This document shows, in pieces, positions 37,015 through 44,971 of a DNA stretch of 60,540 nt (positions within the stretch are counted from its first letter, which is position 1; each line of letters begins with the position of its first letter). The notes below the pieces were generated by a model. It saw only the letters and a list, made by a program, of their open reading frames with translations. It searched no databases and was not told where the DNA came from. The position numbers and the translations under genes are program-made. The DNA is taken from contig NZ_JOPG01000025.1 of assembly GCF_002153605.1 (NCBI RefSeq), forward strand, positions 1-60,540. Direction: 5' to 3'. Source of the DNA: Acetobacter malorum (GTDB lineage Bacteria; Pseudomonadota; Alphaproteobacteria; Acetobacterales; Acetobacteraceae).

Positions 37015-38360
37015 GCCAGAGCCCGACGAATCTGCACAAAACGCTGGGGGCCTTCCACCTGTGGGGCATTGCCGTCGGTCTGGTGATTTCGGGTGAATAT
37101 TTTGGCTGGAGTTATGGCTGGGCCACGGCCGGCACGCTGGGCTTTCTGGTCGCCACTGTGTTTGTCGCAGTGATTTATACAGCCTTCATCTTCAGTTTTA
37201 CGGAACTCACCTGCGCCATTCCACAGGCCGGTGGCCCGTTTACCTACAGTTCCCGTGCGCTGGGCCGCTGGGGCGGTCTGGTTGTAGGACTGGCGACTTT
37301 AGTGGAGTTCATTTTTGCACCTCCTGCCATTGCACTGGCCATTGGGGCGTATCTGAATGTGCAGTTTCCCGGGCTTTCGCCAAAGGTGGCAGCCTGTGGC
37401 GCGTATCTGGTGTTCATGGCGCTGAATATTGTTGGCGTGCATATCGCAGCAACCTTTGAACTCTTCATTACCATTGCAGCCATTATCGAATTGCTGGTGT
37501 TTATGGGTGTCGTTGCTCCGGCCTTTTCATGGCAGAATTTTCTGCATGATGGCTGGGGTGCGGCCCCGCATTTTGGCTGGGAGGCTATGGGAGGCATTTT
37601 TGCGGCCATCCCGTTTGCTATCTGGTTCTTTCTTGCCATTGAAGGCGTCGCCATGGCGGCGGAAGAGGCGAAAGATCCTAAGCGCGCTATTCCCATTGCC
37701 TATATTGCCGGGGTGCTCACGCTGGTGTCTCTCGCCTTTGGGGTCATGCTGTTTGCAGGCGGGGTAGGGGACTGGCACAGCCTTGCCAACCTGAATGATC
37801 CGCTGCCGCAGGCCATGAAGCGTGTGGTAGGGAGCAATAGCGGCTGGTTGCATATGCTGGTCTGGCTTGGGCTGTTTGGTCTGGTGGCGTCCCTGCATGG
37901 GATTATCATGGGCTATGCCCGGCAGATTTTCGCACTCGCCCGTGCAGGTTTCCTGCCCAAAGTGCTGGGGCAGTTGCACCCCCGGTTTCAGACTCCGTAT
38001 ATGGCGACCATCGCTGGCGGCGTGATCGGCATTGCTGCCATTTTTTCGGACGATTTCATTTCCATTAACGGGCAGTCGCTCACTGCAACGCTGGTTACCA
38101 TGTCCGTCTTCGGGGCGCTGACCATGTATGTGCTGAGCATGGTCAGCCTGTTCCGTTTGCGCCGCACGGAGCCTGATCTGCATCGCTCCTATCGTGCGCC
38201 CCTCTACCCGGTTCTGCCCGGTATTGCGCTGGTTGGGGCGGTGATTGCTCTGGTGGCGGTCATCTCCTGCAATGCCACGATTTTCTGCATTTATCTGGGG
38301 TTCATGGTGGTGCTGTCTGTTCTGTTCATGGCTCTGTCCAGAAAACAGCCGGTTCAATAG
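37011..38360 (+). CDS. eat: Ethanolamine permease (APC superfamily)
   Basis: This is an inner membrane transporter of 449 residues with about 12 hydrophobic segments. It starts with an APC signature (LWGIAVGLVISGEYFGWSYG) and has FTELTCAIPQAGGPFTYSSRAL (helices 1-3) and FFLAIEGVAMAAEEAKDPKRA, which match ethanolamine permeases of the YjeH/Eat group. The family call is helped by the EutBC neighbours. Translation is coupled to eutC by the ATGA overlap. Choline or another amine is a less likely substrate. Confidence 0.9.
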   Translation: MSQSPTNLHKTLGAFHLWGIAVGLVISGEYFGWSYGWATAGTLGFLVATVFVAVIYTAFIFSFTELTCAIPQAGGPFTYSSRALGRWGGLVVGLATLVEFIFAPPAIALAIGAYLNVQFPGLSPKVAACGAYLVFMALNIVGVHIAATFELFITIAAIIELLVFMGVVAPAFSWQNFLHDGWGAAPHFGWEAMGGIFAAIPFAIWFFLAIEGVAMAAEEAKDPKRAIPIAYIAGVLTLVSLAFGVMLFAGGVGDWHSLANLNDPLPQAMKRVVGSNSGWLHMLVWLGLFGLVASLHGIIMGYARQIFALARAGFLPKVLGQLHPRFQTPYMATIAGGVIGIAAIFSDDFISINGQSLTATLVTMSVFGALTMYVLSMVSLFRLRRTEPDLHRSYRAPLYPVLPGIALVGAVIALVAVISCNATIFCIYLGFMVVLSVLFMALSRKQPVQ

Positions 38361-38414
38361 AGCGGCCAGATCATGTCTTGTGACCCCCATAGTGTCTGGA
38401 ATGGATTGAGGCGG

Positions 38415-39932
38415 ATGGCAAAGCACAACAGACTGAAGCAGGTTTCTCTGGCTTCTTTATTGCTGGTGGGCTGTGCGATTTTCTCCCCGAACACTCAGGC
38501 TGCATCGCCGGAGCAGCCTCTTTCGCGGCGTGCGTCTGTGCCAAAAAAGCGGGTGCAGCCGGGGGCCGTGCAAAAGCCTGTGGCGCAGCCTCCTCAAGCT
38601 GAAAAATCTGCTGGTACACCATCGGATGGACAACTGGTGGTTCCTGCCATCACGCCGGATCAGGCGGATATGCCAAAGCTGCATGTTGGCAATCTGTTTC
38701 ATCCCAAACCGGGGCATAAGCTGACATACTGGGATGGTCTGGAAGGGCACCTGAGCGTTGAGGCCGGGATTTCCGGTAACCCGTGGACGCGCTCGGGCCG
38801 AAACTTTGCGCAGTATTATACTGACCGCGCCAACACTTTTACGCTCAACCAGATTATGGGGTCCCTCTCTCATCCCGTCACCAGTGTGGGCGGCGGCTAT
38901 GGCATCGGCTTTGTTTTTGAGGCCATGTATGGTTCGGACGCCCGGTTTGACCCGACCATAGGGATGGGGTCTGGCTCTCTGAACAGCCTGTATCAGTGGG
39001 CACCCACGCAGGCGCATCTTGATGCGCATCTGCCCTGGCTGTTCCGCCACGGGATAGATGTGCAGGTGGGGCAGATGTACGGGATAATGGGGGTAGAGGG
39101 CACGCCTGCGCAGGCGCGGCCATTCTACACGTTCAATTACGCATCTGATTATATCGTGCCGTTTGAGACAGTTGGCATTCTTGCCACCATGCATCTGACA
39201 AAACATATGGACTGGATTCTGGGTGTGGATGCGGGCAATTCCACCACGTTCGGGCGGTCTGGAAACAATAATAAGCCCAAAGGCTATTTCGGGTTTGCGT
39301 TTAATCACCTTCTGGATGGCAAACTGGATGTGCATGCCATTGGCCACTTTGGCCCGCAGGGCAATAACGGGCGCGCCATCATGTCCCCGGATGGATGGTC
39401 AAGTGCCGGGATGGGCCCCCTCGCGAACGAGAAGATGCAGTATAACGGGAACATCATGGCGGCCTACCATGTGAACAAGAAGGTGACCGTCACGGTGGAC
39501 GGCATCTATCTGCATGATGATCTGACGCATGATGATGTGTATGGGGTTTCATCCTATCTGGCCTGGGCTATCCGCCCCTGGCTGACCCTGAATGCCCGTG
39601 GCGAAATCTACCGTGACAATACGGGCGCGGTGACGGCGCAGTATTCCAGCTTTACGTCCTATACCAAGTCCCTCAGCAACGAGCCTTATCCCTATTACGC
39701 AGCACCTCCCACCACGTATGGGGAACTGACGGTCGGGGTGTCCTACCAGCCGGAATTCATCAATAAGCGCCTTGGGCTTGGCGCTCTGACCATCCGGCCG
39801 GAAATGCGTCTGGATAAATCGCTCAACAGCACCCACCCGTTTAATCAGGCTGGCACGGTGTCCAATCCTATCGTGAACAACGGCACCAATAATATGCTCT
39901 GGTTCAGTTGTGACGCGATCTGGGCTTTTTGA
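38415..39932 (+). CDS. BBP2-like outer membrane porin in the ethanolamine operon
   Basis: This is a 505-residue exported protein with signal peptide (LASLLLVGCAIFSPNTQAAS) and a Pro/Lys/Gln-rich linker up to about residue 80. A barrel domain of alternating polar/hydrophobic strands follows and ends in WAF (terminal Phe). The segment VQVGQMYGIMGVEGTPAQ and the flanking YTFNYASDYIVPF resemble the BBP2/OmpL-like porin family. Starting ATG 38415 gives a normal signal; an upstream ATG at 38373 is possible. Its 54-base spacing after the permease suggests co-transcription, so it may admit ethanolamine; this is inference. Confidence 0.75.
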   Translation: MAKHNRLKQVSLASLLLVGCAIFSPNTQAASPEQPLSRRASVPKKRVQPGAVQKPVAQPPQAEKSAGTPSDGQLVVPAITPDQADMPKLHVGNLFHPKPGHKLTYWDGLEGHLSVEAGISGNPWTRSGRNFAQYYTDRANTFTLNQIMGSLSHPVTSVGGGYGIGFVFEAMYGSDARFDPTIGMGSGSLNSLYQWAPTQAHLDAHLPWLFRHGIDVQVGQMYGIMGVEGTPAQARPFYTFNYASDYIVPFETVGILATMHLTKHMDWILGVDAGNSTTFGRSGNNNKPKGYFGFAFNHLLDGKLDVHAIGHFGPQGNNGRAIMSPDGWSSAGMGPLANEKMQYNGNIMAAYHVNKKVTVTVDGIYLHDDLTHDDVYGVSSYLAWAIRPWLTLNARGEIYRDNTGAVTAQYSSFTSYTKSLSNEPYPYYAAPPTTYGELTVGVSYQPEFINKRLGLGALTIRPEMRLDKSLNSTHPFNQAGTVSNPIVNNGTNNMLWFSCDAIWAF

Positions 39933-39969
39933 AAACGCGGCGCTTAACCCGGACCTCACGCATTCTTTG

Positions 39970-40010
39970 GCCTGCTTTGCATGCATTGTCTCTTGCAAGC
40001 AGGCTTTATT
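39970..40010 (+). terminator. Terminator after the eut operon porin
   Basis: GCCTGCT/AGCAGGC stem extended by a TGCA/TGCA inner helix across a bulged T, 12-base loop, followed by TTTATT on the plus strand. Confidence 0.65.
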
Positions 40011-40053
40011 CACCCCATCATAACAAGTGCGGTCATCTCTTGTATGACCGTGA

Positions 40054-40194
40054 CGTTCTCAGGGCAGGGTGCAAGTCCCTACCGGCGGTAAGTAACGGTT
40101 TTCCGTTATAAGCCCGCGAGCGCCTGCTTCGGCAGGGTCAGCAGATCCGGTGTAATTCCGGAGCCGACGGTTACAGTCCGGATGAGAGAGAACG
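40054..40194 (+). ncRNA. FMN riboswitch (RFN element)
   Basis: This is the aptamer that senses flavin mononucleotide in the leader of the riboflavin operon. P1 is closed by CGTTCTC with GAGAACG. The conserved AGGGCAGGGTGCAAGTCCC and the later CCGACGGTTACAGTCCGG and GGATGAGAGAG blocks are all present in order, with the variable GTAATTCCGGAGCC between. The length of 141 bases is normal. Downstream rib genes should be repressed when FMN binds. Confidence 0.95.
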
Positions 40195-40322
40195 GTGCAG
40201 GCCTTTGGGTCTTCGCGTCTAAAGCGGAGGCGTAAGGGGTGTTCCCTGCTATCTGCCCTGAGTCTGTCTGGTGTTTTGTTTTTGGCAGATGGGTGCAGGG
40301 TGTGACGCAAGGCCCTTCAAAA
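40195..40322 (+). promoter_or_regulatory. Riboswitch expression platform with possible anti-SD pairing
   Basis: GGCCTT (40200-40205) plus GCGTC (40215-40219), just after P1, can pair with GACGCAAGGCC (40304-40314), which includes the AAGG ribosome-binding site of ribD. A second pairing, CCCTGC-ATCTGCC with GGCAGAT-GCAGGG, could form in the middle. No clean terminator with a T-tract is seen, so translational control is favoured; this is inference. Confidence 0.45.
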
Positions 40323-41324
40323 ATGATGCCGAACTGTGTGGCGCAGGCCTTTGAGGTGGCGGTTGCAGAAGCATGGCGATTTGTGGGCCAGACGGCTCCT
40401 AATCCCGCCGTAGGCTGCACACTGCTGGATGAGGCCGGTGAGGTGCTGATTGTCGCGGCGCATCATCGTGCCGGGCAGTTACATGCGGAACGGCTGGCGC
40501 TGGAGCAGGCTAAGCGAGCCGGAGTGTTTGACCGTGTGCACACGGCGGTTGTCACGCTCGAACCCTGCAATCACACAGGTCGTACGCGCCCCTGCACGGA
40601 AGCTCTGCTGGAGTCTCCTGTGCAGACTGTCTGGATCGGCTGCCCGGACCCCAACCCGCATGTCGCTGGCGGCGGGGCAGCGGCTTTGGCAAAGGCTGGT
40701 GTTTCTGTGCACTGGCTGGCGGAAAGCCCGAATGGTGCTGACCTTGCCGCTCGCTGTCGTGCTCTGCTGGCCCCGTTCGCCATGCGGATGACGCAGGGTC
40801 GGCCGTGGATCACGGTCAAACAGGCGCTGGACCAGCACGGTAGCATGGTGCCGCCTGCCGGGCAGACAACCTTCACAACCCCAGAGTCGCTCCGCTTTGC
40901 TCATGCTCTGCGTCGGGCGACTGATCTGGTTATAACCGGCACGGGTACGGTGGTGGCAGATAACCCGTCCTTTACGGTGCGGCATGTGCAGGACCATGCC
41001 GACCGCCGCAGAGATCTGGTGGTCTGCGGTCACTCTGCCCATGTGCCGACGCACTGGCTGGAGCAGGCCCGTACGCGCTTTGATGTGCAGTTCTGCCCGG
41101 ACATTCAAAAGCTTCCCGCTCTGCTGGCAGAAACGTCCTCTCTCTGGGCAATGGTGGAAGCCGGCCCGACTGTGCTGGCCGCCCTGCGGGAGCAGAACCT
41201 GTGGGATGACTGGCTGACCATTCGTCAGGATGCCCAGGGCGCAGACCATTTTTCCGTCACAACCCGTCATGCAACAACGCCGCTTGCTCTGTTTCCGGAG
41301 TGGGCACGGTGCGCTGAGGAGTAA
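40323..41324 (+). CDS. ribD: Bifunctional pyrimidine deaminase/reductase RibD
   Basis: RibD carries out the deaminase and reductase steps of riboflavin synthesis. The N-terminal deaminase has the zinc motif HAE (54-56) and PCNHTGRTRPC (Cys82 and Cys91). The C-terminal reductase begins at RPWITVKQALDQHGSM (about 165) and includes DLVITGTGTVVADNPSFTVR. The 333-residue length is a little short. The ATG at 40323 (or the next codon) lies 10 bases after AAGG. It is the first gene after the FMN riboswitch, and ribE follows after 2 bases. Confidence 0.93.
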   Translation: MMPNCVAQAFEVAVAEAWRFVGQTAPNPAVGCTLLDEAGEVLIVAAHHRAGQLHAERLALEQAKRAGVFDRVHTAVVTLEPCNHTGRTRPCTEALLESPVQTVWIGCPDPNPHVAGGGAAALAKAGVSVHWLAESPNGADLAARCRALLAPFAMRMTQGRPWITVKQALDQHGSMVPPAGQTTFTTPESLRFAHALRRATDLVITGTGTVVADNPSFTVRHVQDHADRRRDLVVCGHSAHVPTHWLEQARTRFDVQFCPDIQKLPALLAETSSLWAMVEAGPTVLAALREQNLWDDWLTIRQDAQGADHFSVTTRHATTPLALFPEWARCAEE

Positions 41325-41326
41325 CC

Positions 41327-41929
41327 ATGTTTTCCGGAATCATCGAATCACTCGGCCCTGTGCTTAAAGTCGAACCCGGTGCCAAATCTGTCATGCTGGA
41401 AGTGGAAACCGGTCTGCGGGATGTGGCTGAAGGGGAGAGCATTGCCGTCAACGGGGTGTGTCTGACCGCCACGGCACCGTCCGAAACCGGCCTGGTGCAG
41501 TTCTTTGTCAGCAGTGAGACGCTGGACCGCACCACGCTGGGTGCGCTCCGGACCGGAAGCCATGTGAATCTGGAACGTGCCGTAACACCGGCCACTCGCC
41601 TCTCCGGCCACATCGTGCAGGGCCATGTGGATGGCACCGCCCGCTTTGTAGAAAGCACGCCCTCCGGTGATGCATACCGCGTGATGTTTGAAGTGCCCGC
41701 CAGCCTGCGGCGCTACATGGTGGAAAAAGGCTCCATCACGCTGGATGGCATCAGCCTGACCCTGAATGAACTCAGCGAGGTGAAGGACGATGTGTTCCGC
41801 ATCGCGCTGATGATTATCCCGCACACATGGACCCACACCAACCTCGGCAAACTCCAGCCGGGTGACGCGGTGAATGTGGAAGTTGATGTGATTGCCAAAT
41901 ATGTGGAGGTTCTATGTCAGAACCGGTGA
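41327..41929 (+). CDS. ribE: Riboflavin synthase alpha subunit
   Basis: This enzyme dismutates two 6,7-dimethyl-8-ribityllumazine molecules to riboflavin. The 200-residue protein has the tandem lumazine-binding repeats. MFSGIIESLGPV and GESIAVNGVCLTATAP lie in the first. RLSGHIVQGHVDGTARF, ITLDGISLTLNEL and IIPHTWTHTNL lie toward the second. Length is normal. Its end overlaps ribBA by 16 bases, implying coupled translation. Confidence 0.95.
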   Translation: MFSGIIESLGPVLKVEPGAKSVMLEVETGLRDVAEGESIAVNGVCLTATAPSETGLVQFFVSSETLDRTTLGALRTGSHVNLERAVTPATRLSGHIVQGHVDGTARFVESTPSGDAYRVMFEVPASLRRYMVEKGSITLDGISLTLNELSEVKDDVFRIALMIIPHTWTHTNLGKLQPGDAVNVEVDVIAKYVEVLCQNR

Positions 41930-43284
41930 AAAACGGCGCACCCGTGGCGGCTCAGCCGTCTGAATCCATGCGCCGCGCTGTAGAGGCTCTGCGTGCGGGC
42001 CGCATGGTGATTATGGTGGATGATGAAGACCGCGAAAACGAGGGTGACCTCGTGATGGCAGCGGAATTCATGACGCCAGCCGCCATGAACTTCATGATTA
42101 CTCACGCCCGCGGGCTGGTCTGTCTGCCGTTGACCCCCGCACAGGTGGACAAGCTGCAACTGCCCATGATGGTGCGGGACAACACCGCCCGGCATGGCAC
42201 GGCCTTCACAGTGTCTATTGAGGCGCGGGAAGGGGTGACAACCGGCATTTCCGCCGCGGATCGCGCCCATACCATTCAGGTGGCGGCGTCTGAGACGGCA
42301 CAGCCCATGGATCTGGCAACACCCGGCCATATCTTCCCGCTGCGGGCCGCCCCCGGAGGGGTTCTGGAGCGGATTGGGCATACGGAAGGCTCTATTGACC
42401 TGTTGCGTCTGGCGGGCCTCCGCCCTGCGGCGGTGATCTGTGAAATTCTGAATGAAGACGGCACCATGGCCCGCCGTCCAGCGCTGGAAATTTACGGTCA
42501 GCAGCATGACATGCCGATTATCTCCATCGCGGAGCTGGTTACATGGATCAGCGCCCACGGTCTGACGCCGCTTACGACGGATACGGAAAATGCTGTGGCT
42601 CCGGCAGGGCATGATCATGAAACGTCAGATGCAGAGGCTGTGGCAGAAGAAGCTATGGCGGATCTCGCCACCGCAGCGCTGCCCAGTGCCTATGGCGGGG
42701 AAGATCTGGCAATTCATGCCTTCCGGGATTCACGAGGCGTGGAGCATGTGGCGCTGGTTAAGGGCAATCCTGCCGCCGCCGGTGCTGTGCCCCTGGTGCG
42801 CATGCACTCCGAATGTGTGACGGGCGATGCGCTGGGGTCTTTGCGGTGTGACTGCGGCACGCAGCTGCATGCGGCGCTCAAAGCCATCGGCAAGGCGGAC
42901 TGTGGTGTGCTGGTTTATGTGCGTGGGCATGAAGGCCGGGGTATCGGTCTGGTCAACAAGATCCGCGCGTATGAATTGCAGGATGCCGGTCTGGATACGG
43001 TTGATGCCAACCATCGGCTGGGCTTTGCCACGGATGTGCGGGACTGGACGGCGGCAGCCGGAATCCTGCGGGATCTGGGCGTGGGGCAGCTCGATCTGCT
43101 GACCAATAATCCCGATAAGGTGCGGGCGCTGGAAGCGCGTGGTTTCCATGTCCGCAAGAGAATCGGTCTGGAAACACCCGTTAATCCGCACAACCGGGCC
43201 TATCTGCATGCCAAGCGGCAGCGGATGGGGCACAGCCTGAGTCACTTTTCTGTGAGCGATGCGCCGGCCGACGCCACAGTCTGA
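41914..43284 (+). CDS. ribBA: Fused DHBP synthase/GTP cyclohydrolase II RibBA
   Basis: This is a bifunctional enzyme of 456 residues. The N-terminal DHBP synthase has [10 protein letters not shown] (36-45), [27 protein letters not shown] and [20 protein letters not shown]. The C-terminal GTP cyclohydrolase II has the zinc motif [17 protein letters not shown] with three Cys, then [16 protein letters not shown]. The catalytic Cys residues of the cyclohydrolase half are all present. An acidic linker (about 230-250) joins the halves. Confidence 0.94.
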   Translation: MSEPVKNGAPVAAQPSESMRRAVEALRAGRMVIMVDDEDRENEGDLVMAAEFMTPAAMNFMITHARGLVCLPLTPAQVDKLQLPMMVRDNTARHGTAFTVSIEAREGVTTGISAADRAHTIQVAASETAQPMDLATPGHIFPLRAAPGGVLERIGHTEGSIDLLRLAGLRPAAVICEILNEDGTMARRPALEIYGQQHDMPIISIAELVTWISAHGLTPLTTDTENAVAPAGHDHETSDAEAVAEEAMADLATAALPSAYGGEDLAIHAFRDSRGVEHVALVKGNPAAAGAVPLVRMHSECVTGDALGSLRCDCGTQLHAALKAIGKADCGVLVYVRGHEGRGIGLVNKIRAYELQDAGLDTVDANHRLGFATDVRDWTAAAGILRDLGVGQLDLLTNNPDKVRALEARGFHVRKRIGLETPVNPHNRAYLHAKRQRMGHSLSHFSVSDAPADATV

Positions 43285-43314
43285 TTTTACACAGCTTTCT
43301 TTAAGGATAATTTC

Positions 43315-43797
43315 ATGAGCACACGGATTCCTGTCTCTCTCCCGGACCTCAACCTTACGCCCATGCCGCGTCTGGCCCTGATTGTCAGCCGCTTTAATGA
43401 AGACGTGACAGGTGGCCTGCGGGATGGCGCACTGGCATGGCTGGGCGAGCACGGCATTACGGTTGCTGAGCAGGATATTTTTGCGGCCCCCGGCGCGTTT
43501 GAAATGCCGCTGCTGGCGCAGACACTCGCTAAAAGTGGCCGCTTTGAAGGGGTGATCTGCCTTGGCTGCGTGATCAAAGGCGATACGGCTCATTTTGAAT
43601 TTATCAGCCTCGGCACCACGGTCGGGCTGATGCAGGCCTCTCTGGCAACGGAAACGCCCATCGCCTTTGGTGTGCTGACCACCTACACGGATGAGCAGGC
43701 TGAAGTCCGTTCCCGCGATGATATTCATAACAAAGGGCGTGAAGCAGCAGCTGCCTGCGTGGAGTCTCTTGCTTTGCTGCGTCAGATCAGGGTCTGA
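43315..43797 (+). CDS. ribH: 6,7-dimethyl-8-ribityllumazine synthase
   Basis: RibH condenses the products of RibD and RibB to form the lumazine substrate of riboflavin synthase and assembles as a pentamer or capsid. The 160-residue product has VSRFNEDVTGGLRDGAL, FAAPGAFEMPLLAQTLA and VICLGCVIKGDTAHFEFI. FGVLTTYTDEQAEVR comes later. It is preceded by TAAGGATAA. A G/C hairpin (43803-43831) lies beyond the stop without a T-tract. nusB does not follow here. Confidence 0.95.
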   Translation: MSTRIPVSLPDLNLTPMPRLALIVSRFNEDVTGGLRDGALAWLGEHGITVAEQDIFAAPGAFEMPLLAQTLAKSGRFEGVICLGCVIKGDTAHFEFISLGTTVGLMQASLATETPIAFGVLTTYTDEQAEVRSRDDIHNKGREAAAACVESLALLRQIRV

Positions 43798-43848
43798 TGC
43801 AAAAGGGCTGCAATACGGAGTCAGCGGCCCTCTAACGCAGGGGGAAGA

Positions 43849-44859
43849 ATGAAGCGGGTTACCGTCATCGCGGGTCTTTTAGGTCTGGGGCTGACTGTGT
43901 GGATGCTGATGCAGTTCGGCGCGCGCTCCATTCTTTCACTTATCATGACGGGTGGCTGGGGCATTCTGGCCGCCATTCTGTTTCATACCGTGCAGGTCGC
44001 GCTGTCCGCGCAGGCCTGGCGGACGATTGCAGGTCACAGCCTTTCCCCCTCTCTGCCGTGGCGCGACTATTTTGTGCTGCGGTGTGTGCGGGAAGGGATC
44101 AACAACCTTCTCCCCGTAGCGCAGGTTGGGGGGGAGGTCTGGTCCAGCCGCCTGCTGGCGCGCCGTGGCCTGGGCATCAAACACGCAGCCGCCTCGACCA
44201 TTTGTGATCTTACGCTCGAACTGCTCAGTCAGGTCCTGTTCACGTTCATGGGGCTGGGCCTGCTGCTGTTTCTGGTCAAACGCTCCCCCATTACCGACGA
44301 ACTGCTGGAAAGCGCCCTGATTGCGCTCGCCGTGGGTCTTGCGCTGTTTATCAGCCAGTGGCTGGGGGCGGTGGCCTTTGTGGAAGTGCTTCTGGTTAAA
44401 ATTGCCGGGCATCTGGGCTGGAGCGGTGTGGATGGCATCCGGGGCCTGCATCAGGCGGTGCTGGGCCTGTACAAGGTCAAGCGGAATGCCGTGATGGCCC
44501 TGTGGCTCCAGTTTGTAGCCTGGGCGCTGGGGGCGGTGGAAGTCTGCCTCATTCTGCATTTCATGGGGCATGACTGCTCGCTCTCGGTCGGTTTTGTCAT
44601 TGAGGGTGTGGGTGAGGCCGCCAAGTCCGTTGGCTTTGCCGTGCCGGGCGCGCTGGGTGTTTCAGAAGGCGGTTATCTGCTGATCGGCAGCCTGTTTGGC
44701 ATTAGTCCTGCTCTGGCTATTGCTCTGTCTCTTATTAAACGTGTGCGGGAAATTGCATGGGGCGTGCCCTCGCTGCTGGTCTGGCAATGGCTGGAACACC
44801 GGTGGGATGCGCGGTCTCAAAACGGGTGCAAAAATCCGCTTTCCCGTTCTGGTCTGTAA
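43849..44859 (+). CDS. hpnL: HpnL-like hopanoid-associated polytopic membrane protein
   Basis: This is a 336-residue integral membrane protein of the lysylphosphatidylglycerol-synthase transmembrane (UPF0104) type with about seven to eight hydrophobic segments. The features VREGINNLLPVAQVGGEVWSS and the late SVGFAVPGALGVSEGGYLLI fit HpnL, a hopanoid-linked family member. HpnL assignment rests mainly on its neighbour HpnN; a different UPF0104 protein is possible. The hpn biosynthetic genes proper (shc, hpnC, hpnD) are not in the window. Confidence 0.7.
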   Translation: MKRVTVIAGLLGLGLTVWMLMQFGARSILSLIMTGGWGILAAILFHTVQVALSAQAWRTIAGHSLSPSLPWRDYFVLRCVREGINNLLPVAQVGGEVWSSRLLARRGLGIKHAAASTICDLTLELLSQVLFTFMGLGLLLFLVKRSPITDELLESALIALAVGLALFISQWLGAVAFVEVLLVKIAGHLGWSGVDGIRGLHQAVLGLYKVKRNAVMALWLQFVAWALGAVEVCLILHFMGHDCSLSVGFVIEGVGEAAKSVGFAVPGALGVSEGGYLLIGSLFGISPALAIALSLIKRVREIAWGVPSLLVWQWLEHRWDARSQNGCKNPLSRSGL

Positions 44860-44971
44860 GCCCGTCAGGCGTGATCTGCATATCCTCCCTTGCATCGGGC
44901 CATTGGGTTGGTCCAAACGAAAGCAGCTTTGGGCCTTGTGCCGTGAACTTTTCAGGATCTGATCGTCAGTC

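Noticed and set aside
38415..38480. Lipoprotein interpretation of the porin signal (LLVGC)
   Set aside because: A Cys follows LLVG, but the hydrophobic core continues past it, and a beta-barrel ending in Phe with a proline-rich linker fits a signal peptidase I-cleaved porin better. The alternative cannot be excluded.
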